Source of the DNA: Enchytraeus crypticus
Taxonomy: Eukaryota > Annelida > Clitellata > Enchytraeida > Enchytraeidae
DNA length: 64,000 bases
NCBI GenBank assembly: GCA_905160935.1
Contig: CAJHZI010000778.1
Span: forward strand, 242,501 to 306,500
Reading direction: 5' to 3'
Below are positions 41,779 to 49,500 of this stretch, piece by piece. The notes under the pieces are model-generated. The model had not been told where the DNA came from, did not search any database, and saw only the letters and a list, made by a program, of their open reading frames with translations. A program made the translations under genes and the position numbers. The number at the start of each line of letters is the position of its first letter. Position 1 is the stretch's first letter.

Positions 41779-44442
41779 TTAATACACTACAAATTATTTA
41801 TTTGTTTCTTTGTTTTTTCTTTGTCGCTGTGCAATGATTTTGTGTTGTTTGGCCCAGTGGTAAAATAAATATAAAATTAAAACATCAAAACACATTAAAA
41901 ACTTAAAATAAATTAATTCATACTTACGTCAATAACTGAAGTATCAGGACATTTGTCTTCTACAAAGTAACCACAACATTTTATATGAAATGGTTTAGAA
42001 ATGAAAGAATATTATAGTTAAAAGTTTATTAACGATTTTTTCGGAGTTCTGCTAGCTGATGTAATATTTTGTGAATTCATCATGACAATTGTTAACTGAC
42101 ATCAAATCAAACAATGAAAACAACATAGCCTGCTAAAAGCTGTAACTCAATGGTAGTAAAAACAAGTATTACTACAATTTTCTATTTAAAAGCTCATTCC
42201 TTACTAACAATTTAATCAAAAGTTTATTGTGCATAAATTCCAGAAAATGCAAGAGATAAAAAGTGCATAAAATCAAAAAGCAATACTTAAATTATAAATA
42301 AAGACACAATAAAATACAAGATGCAGCCCTAAGAATCTCTTTTTAAATTAAACAGTTTCTAAAGCCCTTCGGTGTCAGAGAGTAGGAATAAGAACTTTAT
42401 TAAACAGTTGGAACCTGTAAAGCAGTCTCGAAGACCGGACACCAGCCATGACACCGCTACAGAAATTGTCGGAGGTTATTATTATTATTATTATTTATTA
42501 CCTTTAGGCCTCTCTCTGGGGAATATGCATTCCTCGTCATCCTCTTCTTCTATGTAATCAATATATTCATCAGAGTCATCGTAGCGGCTCAGCGGTTGAG
42601 ACGCAGACGCTATTTGAACTCTTCCTCCACTGAAATGATAATATATCACTCTAATAAATAAGCCCAATATATAAGTGCAAATCAAAAAATTAATAAACAT
42701 AATATATCAATCAACCAAATCAAATTTGATTGATATAATATGTAATATAGTATGTAATATATATTGATATAATACAATAATATATCACTCTAATCAATAA
42801 GTGTAATATGTACATGTAAATCAATCATCATCATCATCATCTTCCCTTTAATCCCAGTTTAACTAGGGTCAGGATATGAATGGACCTTCTCCACTTCTCT
42901 CTGTCCCATACCATATCAAAATCTCTTCCATTCACTTCAGAAAATTTTATGGCAATTTCTGGAGCCTAGGCGCTCACCAACTGAATGCCCTTTCTGACGT
43001 TGGTTTGGATCTTAGAGCTTTAGTCGCCTTCTACAACATGTGCAGTCGCCGATTGGTCTAAATTCTTCAAACAACCCGGACACAACACAGGGAAATGCAT
43101 GTATATAAATTACATTAATAAATATAATATAACAATCATTCAAATCAGTAAAACTAATAGATCAATCAATCAAATCAATTTGATTGATATAATATGTTTA
43201 TATTATATCAGTCAATCAAATACAGTAGAACTTAATTGTCTGAGCCACCAGAGAGGCTTCATAATGATAAATAGTCTGTGTGCATAGTATGCTGGTAAAA
43301 GTAAAACACACGTTATAGTGAAAAGATCATCCATGATGATACCTATCACTTTGAATACTAAATGTTTAACCATTAGGTAGTTTAGTGAATTATCCATGCT
43401 ACCAGTCCAGTGAATGCCCGTGATTTTACTCTCTGATCAGTTCTACTGGGAATTGATCCCTAGTCAATCATAACATTTCAGATTGCAGACCTTCTTCTTT
43501 TAGTGCACAGCATAACGGCAGGTCCATGGCATATAACTCTTCCAACCAATTCTATCCTCAGCCTTCCTTTTCATCTCTATATATTAATTTGCTATCAGAT
43601 CATCCAGCATCCCATGTCACGGTCTTCCTCTAACTCTTATCCCTTGCATTCATACTTCTATTACATTCCTTTTGCGAACCATCCCCCTTATATTATGTCC
43701 TAGCTTTTTTCTATTTCTTATCACATTTATTAACTATCAGTAAAGACTCTTTCAAGAAGATTGTGGATCATAAAGCATAAAATATAATCTACAGATTATA
43801 TCAAGAATTCAATTATATCCCACAGTACGGTATGAAGTACCTTCGGTCATCTGATACAGATGATCTATGGCATAGTAAGTAAAGCTATAATTAAATGGTA
43901 ATGATAATAATAAGTAAAACAATAAGTAAAAATAATAATTAAAAATTTGTAATACAATAATTAAATGGTAAATAATAATAATAAGTAAAACAATAATTAT
44001 ACGGTAAATAATAATAATAAGCTAAAAAGCTAAAAGCTAAGGTTAACGTCAGTTTCCTCGCTCGAAAGCAATGTCAGTGATGGGCGAGCCCAGGATTTGA
44101 ACCCGCACCTACTGATCCGCGGTCGAGTATCTTACTGACTTCGCCACTGGCTCCAGCCAGTGGCGAAGTCGGTAAGTAAAACAATAATAAGTAAAAATAA
44201 CAATTAATAATAAGTAAAAGAATAATTAAATGGATAACCAATGTGGCAGTGGCATAGCCATAAAGCAAGCGTGCCAACCTTCTCATGATATAAGAGAGCA
44301 ATGTGGTAAAGTCTGTTGTACGATAAGACGATCGCTCAGATCTATCCTCTCTGTCTACAGCAGACGAAGTCTGACTGCCAGATCTTCTCTCCATTGTACT
44401 TCTTCGTTGAGATTGTCTTCTTCTAGAGTGACCACATCCCAT
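27726..44442 (-). CDS. DCAF11: DCAF11, DDB1- and CUL4-associated factor 11 (complete, 17 exons)
   Basis: DCAF11 is a WD40 substrate receptor that docks on DDB1 in CUL4 ubiquitin ligases. Seventeen exons join in frame to 574 codons plus stop, close to the human length of about 546. In gene order: 44279-44442, 42502-42629, 41928-41959, 40812-40916, 40463-40524, 39978-40078, 39295-39397, 36441-36484, 35148-35274, 34354-34411, 33580-33672, 32659-32751, 31143-31223, 30189-30252, 29531-29686, 28460-28566, 27726-27932. Conserved blocks include HSKAFCGTYSQSGDIF, AQDVGWSVLDTAF, VNAVAFADETSQILFSGSDD, IWDRRT, KDQSIKLWDIRRLS, QNWDYRWQQVP, GDSSLMTYRGH and CVRDVSWHP. IWDRRT and LWDIRR are the WDxR boxes expected to contact DDB1. 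The start was chosen because MGCGHS follows a stop in frame upstream and resembles human MGSRNS. Confidence 0.96.
28070..28145 (-). repeat. duplicate of the DCAF11 exon 17 acceptor region
   Basis: tcccactgtggacaatcaac and aaatcaatcactcatcc repeat, 146 bp away, the acceptor and upstream intron at 27927-28000. Only about six exon bases are included, so the copy is a decoy acceptor at most. Confidence 0.7.
28150..28320. repeat. 30-bp tandem repeat
   Basis: aagttaatcaatcattaaat plus caatgacgct, about four units, in DCAF11 intron 16. Confidence 0.9.
28460..28566 (-). CDS. DCAF11: DCAF11 exon 16, with two upstream in-frame copies of its acceptor edge
   Basis: Encodes VFDVLTGKIVTKLDGHKQ and CVRDVSWHPYENLIISSS; donor gtacgt. 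The proximal acceptor is gttattgcag. Upstream, the first 14 codons of the exon with an acceptor AG are repeated twice at exact 87-nt spacing (exon starts at 28653 and 28740), and the frame stays open through both. Confidence 0.93.
28567..28742 (-). repeat. 87-bp tandem copies of DCAF11 exon 16 edge with family-3 repeat tail
   Basis: Each unit holds an acceptor, the codons VFDVLTGKIVTKL, and a piece of family-3 repeat (gttgtcatggacgacagtag, ctctaattgttgttgtta) that provides the next acceptor. Because 87 is 29 codons and there is no stop, use of the outer acceptors would add 29 or 58 residues inside the last WD40 blade region. Confidence 0.85.
29115..29350 (-). mobile_element. family-4 repeat copy in a DCAF11 intron
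   Basis: actttctccactcctctctg, cagtcaattactattcttcc, cctaggcgctcagcaaccga, ttagtcgcctttaccacacg. Confidence 0.7.
29370..29500. repeat. AATA-rich tandem repeat
   Basis: About 36-bp units of aaataataaataaataaac plus tagaatagtaat, 30 bp from DCAF11 exon 15. Confidence 0.85.
29531..29686 (-). CDS. DCAF11: DCAF11 exon 15
   Basis: Acceptor atttacag; encodes KKKIEGDSSLMTYRGH, LVRCRFSPSHSTGQRYIYTG and CASGVVV; donor G|gtgagg. Confidence 0.95.
29735..29850 (-). mobile_element. diverged SINE-1 copy
   Basis: Recognisable by gctaagttaacgtcagtttcc and gatctgctgtcgaac, with many substitutions and a deletion. An older member than its neighbour at 29930. Confidence 0.65.
29930..30056 (-). mobile_element. 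SINE-1 copy in a DCAF11 intron
   Basis: Near full-length copy from gaagctggtaaagc to cgccactggct, with the B box intact in antisense. It lies between DCAF11 exons 14 and 15. Confidence 0.85.
30189..30252 (-). CDS. DCAF11: DCAF11 exon 14 (short)
   Basis: Acceptor taatgtag; encodes ATKRAVARQNWDYRWQQVP followed by RK; donor A|gtttgt, phase 1. The nearly invariant NWDYRWQQVP block identifies this 64-nt exon, which is too short to stand out as an ORF. Confidence 0.93.
30262..30325 (-). mobile_element. SINE-tail element with (TTA)n end
   Basis: aataataataataaaggttt, aacgtccgcttcctcatcc, gatgatgtcagagac. In a DCAF11 intron, 10 bp from exon 14. Confidence 0.55.
30335..30650. repeat. 26-bp tandem array
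   Basis: About 12 units of agtacagcaagagttcatag plus cataat. Confidence 0.93.
30962..31030 (+). mobile_element. SINE-tail element with (TTA)n end
   Basis: cgacgtccctgacattatcc, tgtggaaacggacgttgaac, ctttattattattatt. Confidence 0.6.
31143..31223 (-). CDS. DCAF11: DCAF11 exon 13 (second WDxR box)
   Basis: Acceptor acattcag; encodes LDGRYLISNCKDQSIK and LWDIRRLSSKE; donor GAA|gtgcaa. 27 codons, phase 0. Confidence 0.95.
31660..31760. other. unassigned GC-richer block with a hairpin
   Basis: ctgggcag and ctgcccag (31667-31696 region) form an 8-bp stem. The block then continues gaagctgaggaaggcatagt and gggcccacctcgtcataag in very AT-rich surroundings. I compared it from memory with spliceosomal RNAs and found no convincing match; identity unknown. 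Confidence 0.3.
31775..32345 (+). mobile_element. LINE 3'-end fragment split by a 445-bp insertion
   Basis: 31775-31873 reads gatttaaagattcactcgta through taccatggacctg. The expected continuation ctgccagtaggcagtgcag resumes at 32318. The intervening DNA contains the family-4 repeat at 31950-32240. Confidence 0.6.
31950..32240 (-). mobile_element. family-4 repeat, near full length
   Basis: Runs from catcatcatcatcttccctt to ccggacacaacacaggg on the plus strand. It lies within about 445 bp that separate two pieces of one LINE 3' end (31873 and 32318). Confidence 0.75.
32659..32751 (-). CDS. DCAF11: DCAF11 exon 12 (first DDB1-binding WDxR box)
   Basis: Acceptor acgtgtag; encodes IWDRRTLRESRPQPVG and TLAGHHDGITFIDSK; donor gtttgt. 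31 codons, phase 0. Confidence 0.95.
32915..33092. repeat. (TA)n microsatellite
   Basis: About 180 bp of TA-rich sequence, partly pure. Confidence 0.93.
33400..33490 (+). mobile_element. SINE-tail element with (TTGA)n end
   Basis: gacgtccctgacattgcc, tggcaagaaaccggacgttaa, attcttattgattgattgatc. The best example of the TTGA-tailed form. Confidence 0.65.
33580..33672 (-). CDS. DCAF11: DCAF11 exon 11
   Basis: Acceptor gtctctcag; encodes IDAHDDDVNAVAFADETS and QILFSGSDDGLCK; donor gttaga. 31 codons, phase 0. Confidence 0.95.
33755..33970 (-). mobile_element. SINE-2 copy in a DCAF11 intron
   Basis: Near full length: atgatcaaccatgttgatat, the aattcgaacccacaaggg B-box region, and acgctattaagacatt. 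Confidence 0.82.
34354..34411 (-). CDS. DCAF11: DCAF11 exon 10
   Basis: Acceptor tgttacag; encodes SNDRCIYVFDRELNTRTLR; donor gtaagt. Confidence 0.93.
35148..35274 (-). CDS. DCAF11: DCAF11 exon 9
   Basis: Acceptor gactgaacag behind a TTGA array; encodes CSIYGDYQTHSSLFLNPET, FCIFSTAFSQDNKEIMGG; donor gtaaac. Confidence 0.92.
36441..36484 (-). CDS. DCAF11: DCAF11 exon 8 (44 nt)
   Basis: Acceptor gattgcag; encodes SPDGNFLVYSSWSNY; donor T|gtgagt. It lies on the far side of the Tc1-type insertion from exon 7. Confidence 0.93.
36749..38327 (-). mobile_element. Tc1/mariner-type DNA transposon (DD37E), apparently intact
   Basis: The element is 1579 bp, with identical terminal inverted repeats over the first 38 bp (gggtgtcgcataagttcgta, then taccgttttcaaattgca) and a TA at each side (36747-36748 and 38328-38329). 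It carries one uninterrupted transposase ORF of 363 codons. It lies in the DCAF11 intron between exons 7 and 8, in the gene's orientation. Identical repeats and an open frame point to recent insertion. Confidence 0.93.
36939..38030 (-). CDS. Tc1/mariner family transposase, 363 aa
   Basis: It catalyses cut-and-paste transposition at TA targets. The N-terminal half has a helix-turn-helix region (about residues 12-50, including KCIAQKLNRSKCWVTKW) and a GRPR-like hinge, RSGRPK. The catalytic triad is visible: LFTDESPF, IFQQDGARCHTS and SPDLSPIENLW. I count 37 residues between the second Asp and the Glu, so it is DD37E rather than the classical DD34E/DD34D. The length is typical for the superfamily and no stop or frameshift is present. 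It uses the first ATG of the open frame; a methionine nine codons in (MDKIKII) is a reasonable alternative. Confidence 0.93.
   Translation of the reverse strand: MRPRIIYNMDKIKIIQLRAQAVVLAKEGYSHKCIAQKLNRSKCWVTKWVGRSKFDEKLVDMKRSGRPKILSNTAKRLIQSAKYRRGQSLRRISNQLKIRNERASKDTIRRYMVNDLKWKNWRRKKIPLLTDAHKVKRIKFARDHRNWTVQDWSNVLFTDESPFKVFYIPNPKNDTVWGSQESNVPPAAQMKFSPSVMVWGGMTAHGLTSLHFIPNGTRLNSDYYIVNILDKLVKPAFQRIVTGGNVTRVKLFNDNDLGIFQQDGARCHTSAKTTRWLEDNIPSYIKPKDWPPNSPDLSPIENLWSILSFSVYRDPEPTNVVQLKRRLQQAWRSVKVEILQTLIKSMPDRILAVIKQKGNTIKY
38505..38940 (+). mobile_element. family-5 repeat split by SINE-2
   Basis: The left part (38505-38639) and right part (38839-38940) together match the continuous copy at 22885-23090. 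The SINE-2 at 38640-38838 separates them. Confidence 0.6.
38640..38838 (-). mobile_element. SINE-2 copy nested in a family-5 repeat
   Basis: Runs from tgcattatagtgaaatgatc to ggatctgtcatt. The flanks rejoin a family-5 sequence that is continuous at 22885-23090, so SINE-2 is the younger element here. Confidence 0.8.
39005..39292. repeat. GATA/GAGA tandem array at DCAF11 exon 7 donor
   Basis: About 35-bp units of agagatagtaacggatgaga plus taaagagatag, reaching the base next to the exon 7 donor. Confidence 0.9.
39295..39397 (-). CDS. DCAF11: DCAF11 exon 7
   Basis: Acceptor tattttcag; encodes DHYIRIYDTSNGNFKQIRA and AQDVGWSVLDTAF; donor AG|gttctc, followed at once by the GATA-type array at 39005-39290. 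Confidence 0.93.
39555..39850. repeat. family-6 interspersed repeat, uninterrupted copy
   Basis: tttcgtttagtttcgtttat, tgctcatcacagcacagatt, aaataacaatacaaaagagg, attaccaactacagttt. The same order is found at 2870-3290, where SINE-2 interrupts it, and reversed at about 54590-54730. Confidence 0.65.
39978..40078 (-). CDS. DCAF11: DCAF11 exon 6 (first WD40 blade)
   Basis: Acceptor tattatag; encodes YLPNKKETMLKL, HSKAFCGTYSQSGDIF and LSACQ; donor G|gtctgt. Confidence 0.92.
40463..40524 (-). CDS. DCAF11: DCAF11 exon 5
   Basis: Acceptor tatttacag; encodes REHGLLKSGFSGSDKRIINS; donor CA|gtgagt, phase 2. Confidence 0.9.
40812..40916 (-). CDS. DCAF11: DCAF11 exon 4
   Basis: Acceptor gtcgacag; encodes QSEFKTEIMRATGQMADPR and SIPRLLYE, matching the human NEIKTQVELATGQ region; donor gtctgt. 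Confidence 0.9.
41138..41260 (-). mobile_element. SINE-tail element, longer copy
   Basis: aataataaagatttaacatcc, atttcctcatacaaggac, gattcatcc and catgtgctgaagaga, colinear with 18757-18930. Confidence 0.55.
41727..41776. repeat. (TA)n microsatellite
   Basis: About 25 pure units in DCAF11 intron 3. Confidence 0.95.
41928..41959 (-). CDS. DCAF11: DCAF11 exon 3 (microexon, 32 nt)
   Basis: Acceptor ctttgtag; encodes EDKCPDTSVID; donor gtaagt. The phases connect exons 2 and 4 exactly. Confidence 0.82.
42502..42629 (-). CDS. DCAF11: DCAF11 exon 2
   Basis: Acceptor catttcag; encodes GGRVQIASASQPL and the acidic YIDYIEEEDDEECIF; donor G|gtaata, phase 1. Confidence 0.88.
42825..43097 (-). mobile_element. 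family-4 repeat, near full length
   Basis: catcatcatcatcttcccttt at one end, acccggacacaacacaggg at the other, with ggagcctaggcgctcaccaa inside. DCAF11 intron 1-2 region. Confidence 0.75.
43300..43480 (-). mobile_element. SINE-2 copy, diverged
   Basis: Contains cacgttatagtgaaaagatc, cattaggtagtttag and ctctctgatcag. The tRNA-like half is eroded. Confidence 0.7.
43490..43765 (-). mobile_element. decayed LINE C-terminal fragment (same family as 25460)
   Basis: tagtgcacagcataacggca, ggtccatggcatataactct, and minus-strand residues GMLDDLIANQYIEMKRKAED are colinear with 25460-25790, with stops and small indels. Confidence 0.72.
44029..44175 (-). mobile_element. SINE-1 copy with inverted 5' end
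   Basis: Full-length SINE-1. Its head (gccactggctccag) is followed at once by the reverse complement of the same head (ccagtggcgaagtcggtaag), giving a snap-back end. It lies in DCAF11 intron 1. Confidence 0.85.
44279..44442 (-). CDS. DCAF11: DCAF11 exon 1 (start codon)
   Basis: Encodes MGCGHSRRRQSQRR, a Ser/Arg-rich stretch, then TDFTTLLSYIMR; donor AG|gttggc, phase 2. MGCGHS fits the N-myristoylation pattern MGxxxS, with a Cys at position 3. Confidence 0.88.
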
Positions 44443-46354
44443 TAATAGTGATGTCTAACAAAATTAGAATTTTTGCACTCGTTATATTAAGAGAGATATA
44501 CAATTAATTGCATATAGTCAAAAAATATGCAGAATTTAATATGCTTTAATTAAAATTCAATGTGACAGCGGGTCACTCAGTAATTAATACACTAACTTTA
44601 ATGATCAAAAGAACAGAACCAATCTTGAACGAAATCAAAACAAAAACAAGGCCAGGTACGAAACTTGCAAAGCTAACATAATTTTCCTCTTTACAATTGA
44701 AATCAACATTTACTTATAAAAACGCAAAGCTGAACACTGCACCGTTGTGTAGGTATATCCGTTGTAAATGCGGCATATTAAAAGATTAAGTCTTTACATC
44801 TCAGTAATTTAATGAAAATTATTCCCAAATACAGGTATGGTCTTTCGTTTCTGTTCCAGTACGTCTATGTTTATTGTATTAAAGCGAAAAATATTTCGAA
44901 AAATACTGAGTACCAGTTACATTTGCCAAAGTTGCAATAAAAATTATCACTCTGCGTATAAATGTGCCTGACACTACTTACTGAAAACATTACTTAGTTT
45001 TATAACATAATCCAGTTAAACAATGGCAACGTATGCTAGTAGAGCTTTAGCCGTTTAATTATAAGCAGCTACATTTGAAACTTACGCCTCCCAGTTTAGA
45101 TCAATCAACAATTAACAAACCAAAGTTTAAGTTAGCCGAAAACGAAAAACATCATCTTTATAAACTAAATTGTTACTATTTCAATCAAATGTTGATTAAT
45201 ATAAATATATTTCAGTGGAATAAAAACAGAATAACTTAAGTAAATAATCTAAATTAGGCTGTAAATTCTCATTATTATCCTACTTTGGTCTACGTGAATT
45301 TGTAAACAATAACAATATTGATTAATTACTCATTATTGCTCGACACTTCAAAGCAACTGAAATCGTAATTTACTTAGCTTTTCCTCTAATTTTCCATTTA
45401 ACAGAACTTTGTCAGCTCAGTACCTAGTAGGTGTCATTGATATTCGTATTTCATTTTAATTTTTACTAAAGTTAAACATATTTTAGAATGAATAAATAGT
45501 TAGCATACATAGTGGCATGATTTAAAGACATTTTAGTAAAGAGCACTAGTTTTTTAAATGCATATTTGTTCAGCTTTTAAACAATTTGTATATTCAATTA
45601 AGCTATTCTTAAGCATTCAATTTGAATGTAAAGTATGGCCGATTTTTTAAATAACTGTGCCTGTGTAATTTGGATTTAAAAAGGGCATGCTTTAAGAGAG
45701 TTGAGCGACCTGGAAAAATCTGATGTGTCATGCCTGCCTAGTGATTTCGTATACCTATCTGTAGTACTGATTCTTTTTCTAAATTTGCTATATAAATGTT
45801 GAAATTAGATTTCGGCGATAAAAGCTCTAAATGAAATAGCATTTTATTTTCAAATTTTTTAATTTCATGCACATTGTCATGTGTGCTTTAATAACTTTAC
45901 CAGCAGTTTTGTTTGCCAAACAGTCTGGTAATAAAATTCAAACATTATTCGGAACAATTTCTTGAATTAGTGCAGGTTATACTTTTTGGGCAATTTATTT
46001 ACAATATTTTATCAAAGATATCATTCTACTATCTAATTATAATGTACTCTCTAATTTTGTAAGAAAAAGAATAATGTTTGCTATTGAGTAATTGAACCAG
46101 TTGAGACAAAAATACGGAATGCCTAAACGAAAATTGCATGTTCGTTTCGAAGTCAAATAATGAAACCAGTTGCATTCTCAAGACAATTTAGACATATAAT
46201 TCAAATTCTTACGATTGCATAAATTTAAGTATGAGATTTCTTTATAGATTATCATTTATTCTCATAGGATATGTTTCTTTTCCATAAGTAAAGAATACAA
46301 ATGCAGTAATATCTTTGAAGAACAAGAATAAGATTTTATTTATGTTTACAAAAC
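44443..46354. promoter_or_regulatory. divergent intergenic spacer between DCAF11 and ZDHHC17-like gene
   Basis: About 1.9 kb separate the two start codons, which point away from each other. The stretch lacks every SINE, LINE tail and microsatellite family that otherwise recurs every few hundred bases. That suggests a shared regulatory region, but no TATA box or other core element could be assigned with confidence. Confidence 0.5.
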
Positions 46355-46578
46355 ATGGCGGCTCTGGATACGAACTTAGATACGAAACATTTAGTCAATG
46401 AATCTGAGAATAAGGTCACTATGTCTCTACCTAACGGTGAGCTGATGTCTAATGGTGGTAGTTCAATACATTCTTATACACCAGTATTCAGTAATCAGAC
46501 CCAAGAAGTGCGCATATTGAATCATTTAAATGGTGAAGTCCAGTCAGCTGCAACAATTTTCGACGCTGTTAAGTCAGG
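46355..46578 (+). CDS. ZDHHC17: ZDHHC17-like exon 1
   Basis: ATG in strong context (aaacATGG); encodes [18 protein letters not shown] to TIFDAVKSG; donor GG|gtttgc, phase 2. ATGGCGGC overlaps the start, resembling a YY1 site. Confidence 0.82.
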
Positions 46579-49500
46579 GTTTGCTAAATTATTCTAGTTT
46601 CTATTATTTCAGCTGTTGCTATGGTTAATTATCTATGAGTTCTATTGTATGTTAGAAAATTAATTATAATTTATTCTGCCTAATTAGCACTTTTAGGAGT
46701 CTTTAATTTTATACTTAATTTAATTACCATTGATAGTAACTTCATTGACAACTTATTTGCAACATAGTATGTCTATCCGTTAACTGTTTTGATGTTAATG
46801 TGGGGAAAAGGGCTGCATGATTATGTAATGGTTGATGTATTTTAATTTTCTTCTGTGCAGTAGTTTTTAAGCAGAATAACATTAGTTGAGCAAACTTGAG
46901 TGTAATTAATACTATATATTGTTATTAATTTTATTGCTTTTTAGTTTGTAAAAACTTTGTGTCGATAGTGAAAGCCATTGATCAGAATGGTTACTGGCAG
47001 CTATTTTAATCCCAGCAAGTGCTAGAAAATACAATGAACTTTAGATGTTGTTTTCCGCAAAATTAAGTTCGTACCTGGTATATAGTAATAACAATTAGAG
47101 TGCTACTGTCATCCATGACAACATCTCAGCACTATGGAGACTAATCCAAGCCAGTGAGCAAAAAGAAGACTCAAAATGGTGCAAATTCCAAAATTGAGAA
47201 AGGCAGTCCAAAGATAAAGGGAAATGAAGTAGAGGAGGTTTACATATATACCATCACAGTGCCAGCAATGTAATTAGAACTGTGGTGCATGACTTGCGAA
47301 ATGTTTTCGGGTAGTGTAACTGTGTAATATTTCCTCAGATTCAGGTTTTTGATAGTATGACTTAATATTTTTTATGCGAAAGTTGATGATAATTTAAAAC
47401 TTAAAACTATTCACTGTATTGGGCCTCTTAATTTTCCACCTTGTATTTTGTTTCTTTGTTGTTGAGTGTGTATATGTTTTTATTATATATTTTTAAAAAT
47501 ACTTTTTGCTATTTTAATCAAATAGAGTTAATTTTTATTAAATATATTATCAATATAATAGGTCTGCTGCAACTCTTCGAAGTTTAGTTGATACATATGG
47601 CCATGAAATTCTGCACAGTATAGATTCTAAAGGTACGCTACTTATACCACTTCAATATTTTATGAATTAAGAGTTATAATTACTTGTACATTTTACCAGA
47701 TATGTGAGCAACCTGCATGAAGTTATGTAAAGAATCTGATGATCATAAGGCGAAGATTTTGTGTCTAAGTAAAGAAGTGGTGGTCATCAATTGTTAAATT
47801 TTGCAGCAACATGTAAAATTCCTCATGATTTTTATTTAGCTGATCTACTCATTGAAGTGTTTTAGAGATAATTTTTTGTTTTCTGTTCTCTACCAGTCTG
47901 TGCCTTGAGTTTTTTCTTGTGGACCTTCAATTGCTGATGTTAACCCTGCGCTATGACAGATCTTCACTAGTAATACGAATTTCCAAGGATATGGATGGAT
48001 GTCCACTGTATGCTGTTCACTTGATCTTGACTGAAATGTAAAGTTTTTGAGAGGACTGAAATATATAATGCTTAAACCTCAGATCTTCAGCTCAGTGTTG
48101 TTAGGGATGATGATGATCTTTAGTAATTGTTTAATGTAGGCATGACGCTGGCTCATTGGGCGTGTCTACGTGGATACAGAGACATACTTCAGTACATCAT
48201 TGATGTCAATGGTCCATACGATGTGCAGGGAAAGAATGATATAGGCCAGCATCCTATTCATTGGGCTTGTATCAACGGTCATATATCAGTCGTAGATCTT
48301 CTTATAAAGGTATGCCAATCAGTTTAACTTTATATGATGCCAATTTTAATTAGATCTATTTTGAAGTGTAGTATTGCTGGTAAGTCGTAACTATATCTCA
48401 GTAGGAAAATTTCAAGAGAGATATATTTGGCTTCTTGTGTATTTGAAGCCAGTACTAGATGAATAAGTTGTGTCACTTGTGAATTTGCTAACATTCGGTT
48501 TTTTAGTGTTTTGACTAAAATACAATGCTATAGAAATTTTGACATGCCTTGTATGATGATGATGATGACGATGATGATGCTGATGACGATGATGATGATG
48601 ATAATGATGGTGATGATGACTATATTATTTAGTTATATATTTTCTGGAATCTGTTGTATCTGTGTGTTTGTCCACTGATAGTTTGGTGTATCGATGGAAA
48701 CAGTGGACAGGAAGGGGTGCACGCCACTGATGATAGCGGCTCAGTACGGTCATGCGATGCTCGTGGGATTTTTGATTGGAAAGGGCGTCTCTGTCGGGTG
48801 TGTCGATAAAGAGGGTGATACTGCTCTGCATTGGGCTGCATTTAAAGGTGTATAATAGAGTGTGTTTATTGTTACGTGGTATCTGTTTTTGTATTGATTG
48901 TTATTAAATAATAATAATCAACATACTTAATTGGTATTGATTGTTGATTCTTATTGTGCTGTTGGGGACGTCCCTGACATCATCCCTGAATGAGGAAACT
49001 GACGTTAAACCATTATTATTATTATTTGATATCTCTTTTTGTCTTTCTGCTCACTTATATGATATGGTTTGAACTGAAATAACCAATTAGCTAAATTAAT
49101 CCACCAATTCTGATCATTTAGAGAATATTTACTTTTGAAGTCGTCTTTAAGCACTCAGCAAAATTCAGTACTTCCCAAGTCATTTTAATTATTATTAACA
49201 ACGAAAACTTATATAGCAGTGTCATGGCCGAACTTGGTCTTCAAGACTACTTTACAGGAAGAGTTCAATTGTAATCATAAGCTAAATAACAATTACATTT
49301 GTGGTAAAAATTTCTACATATGAGCGGAACATTATGCCATCCAGCAACACTCATTTAAGTCTTCATATACAAAATACTTATAAAAAAACCATACATACGT
49401 GTATAGTACTTTCATGTCGAAAAACTACGCGACCACAAAAATGTTTTCACAGCTCGATGGAAAGCTAAATAGTTAGACTCAAGTCTTAGACTATTAGGTG

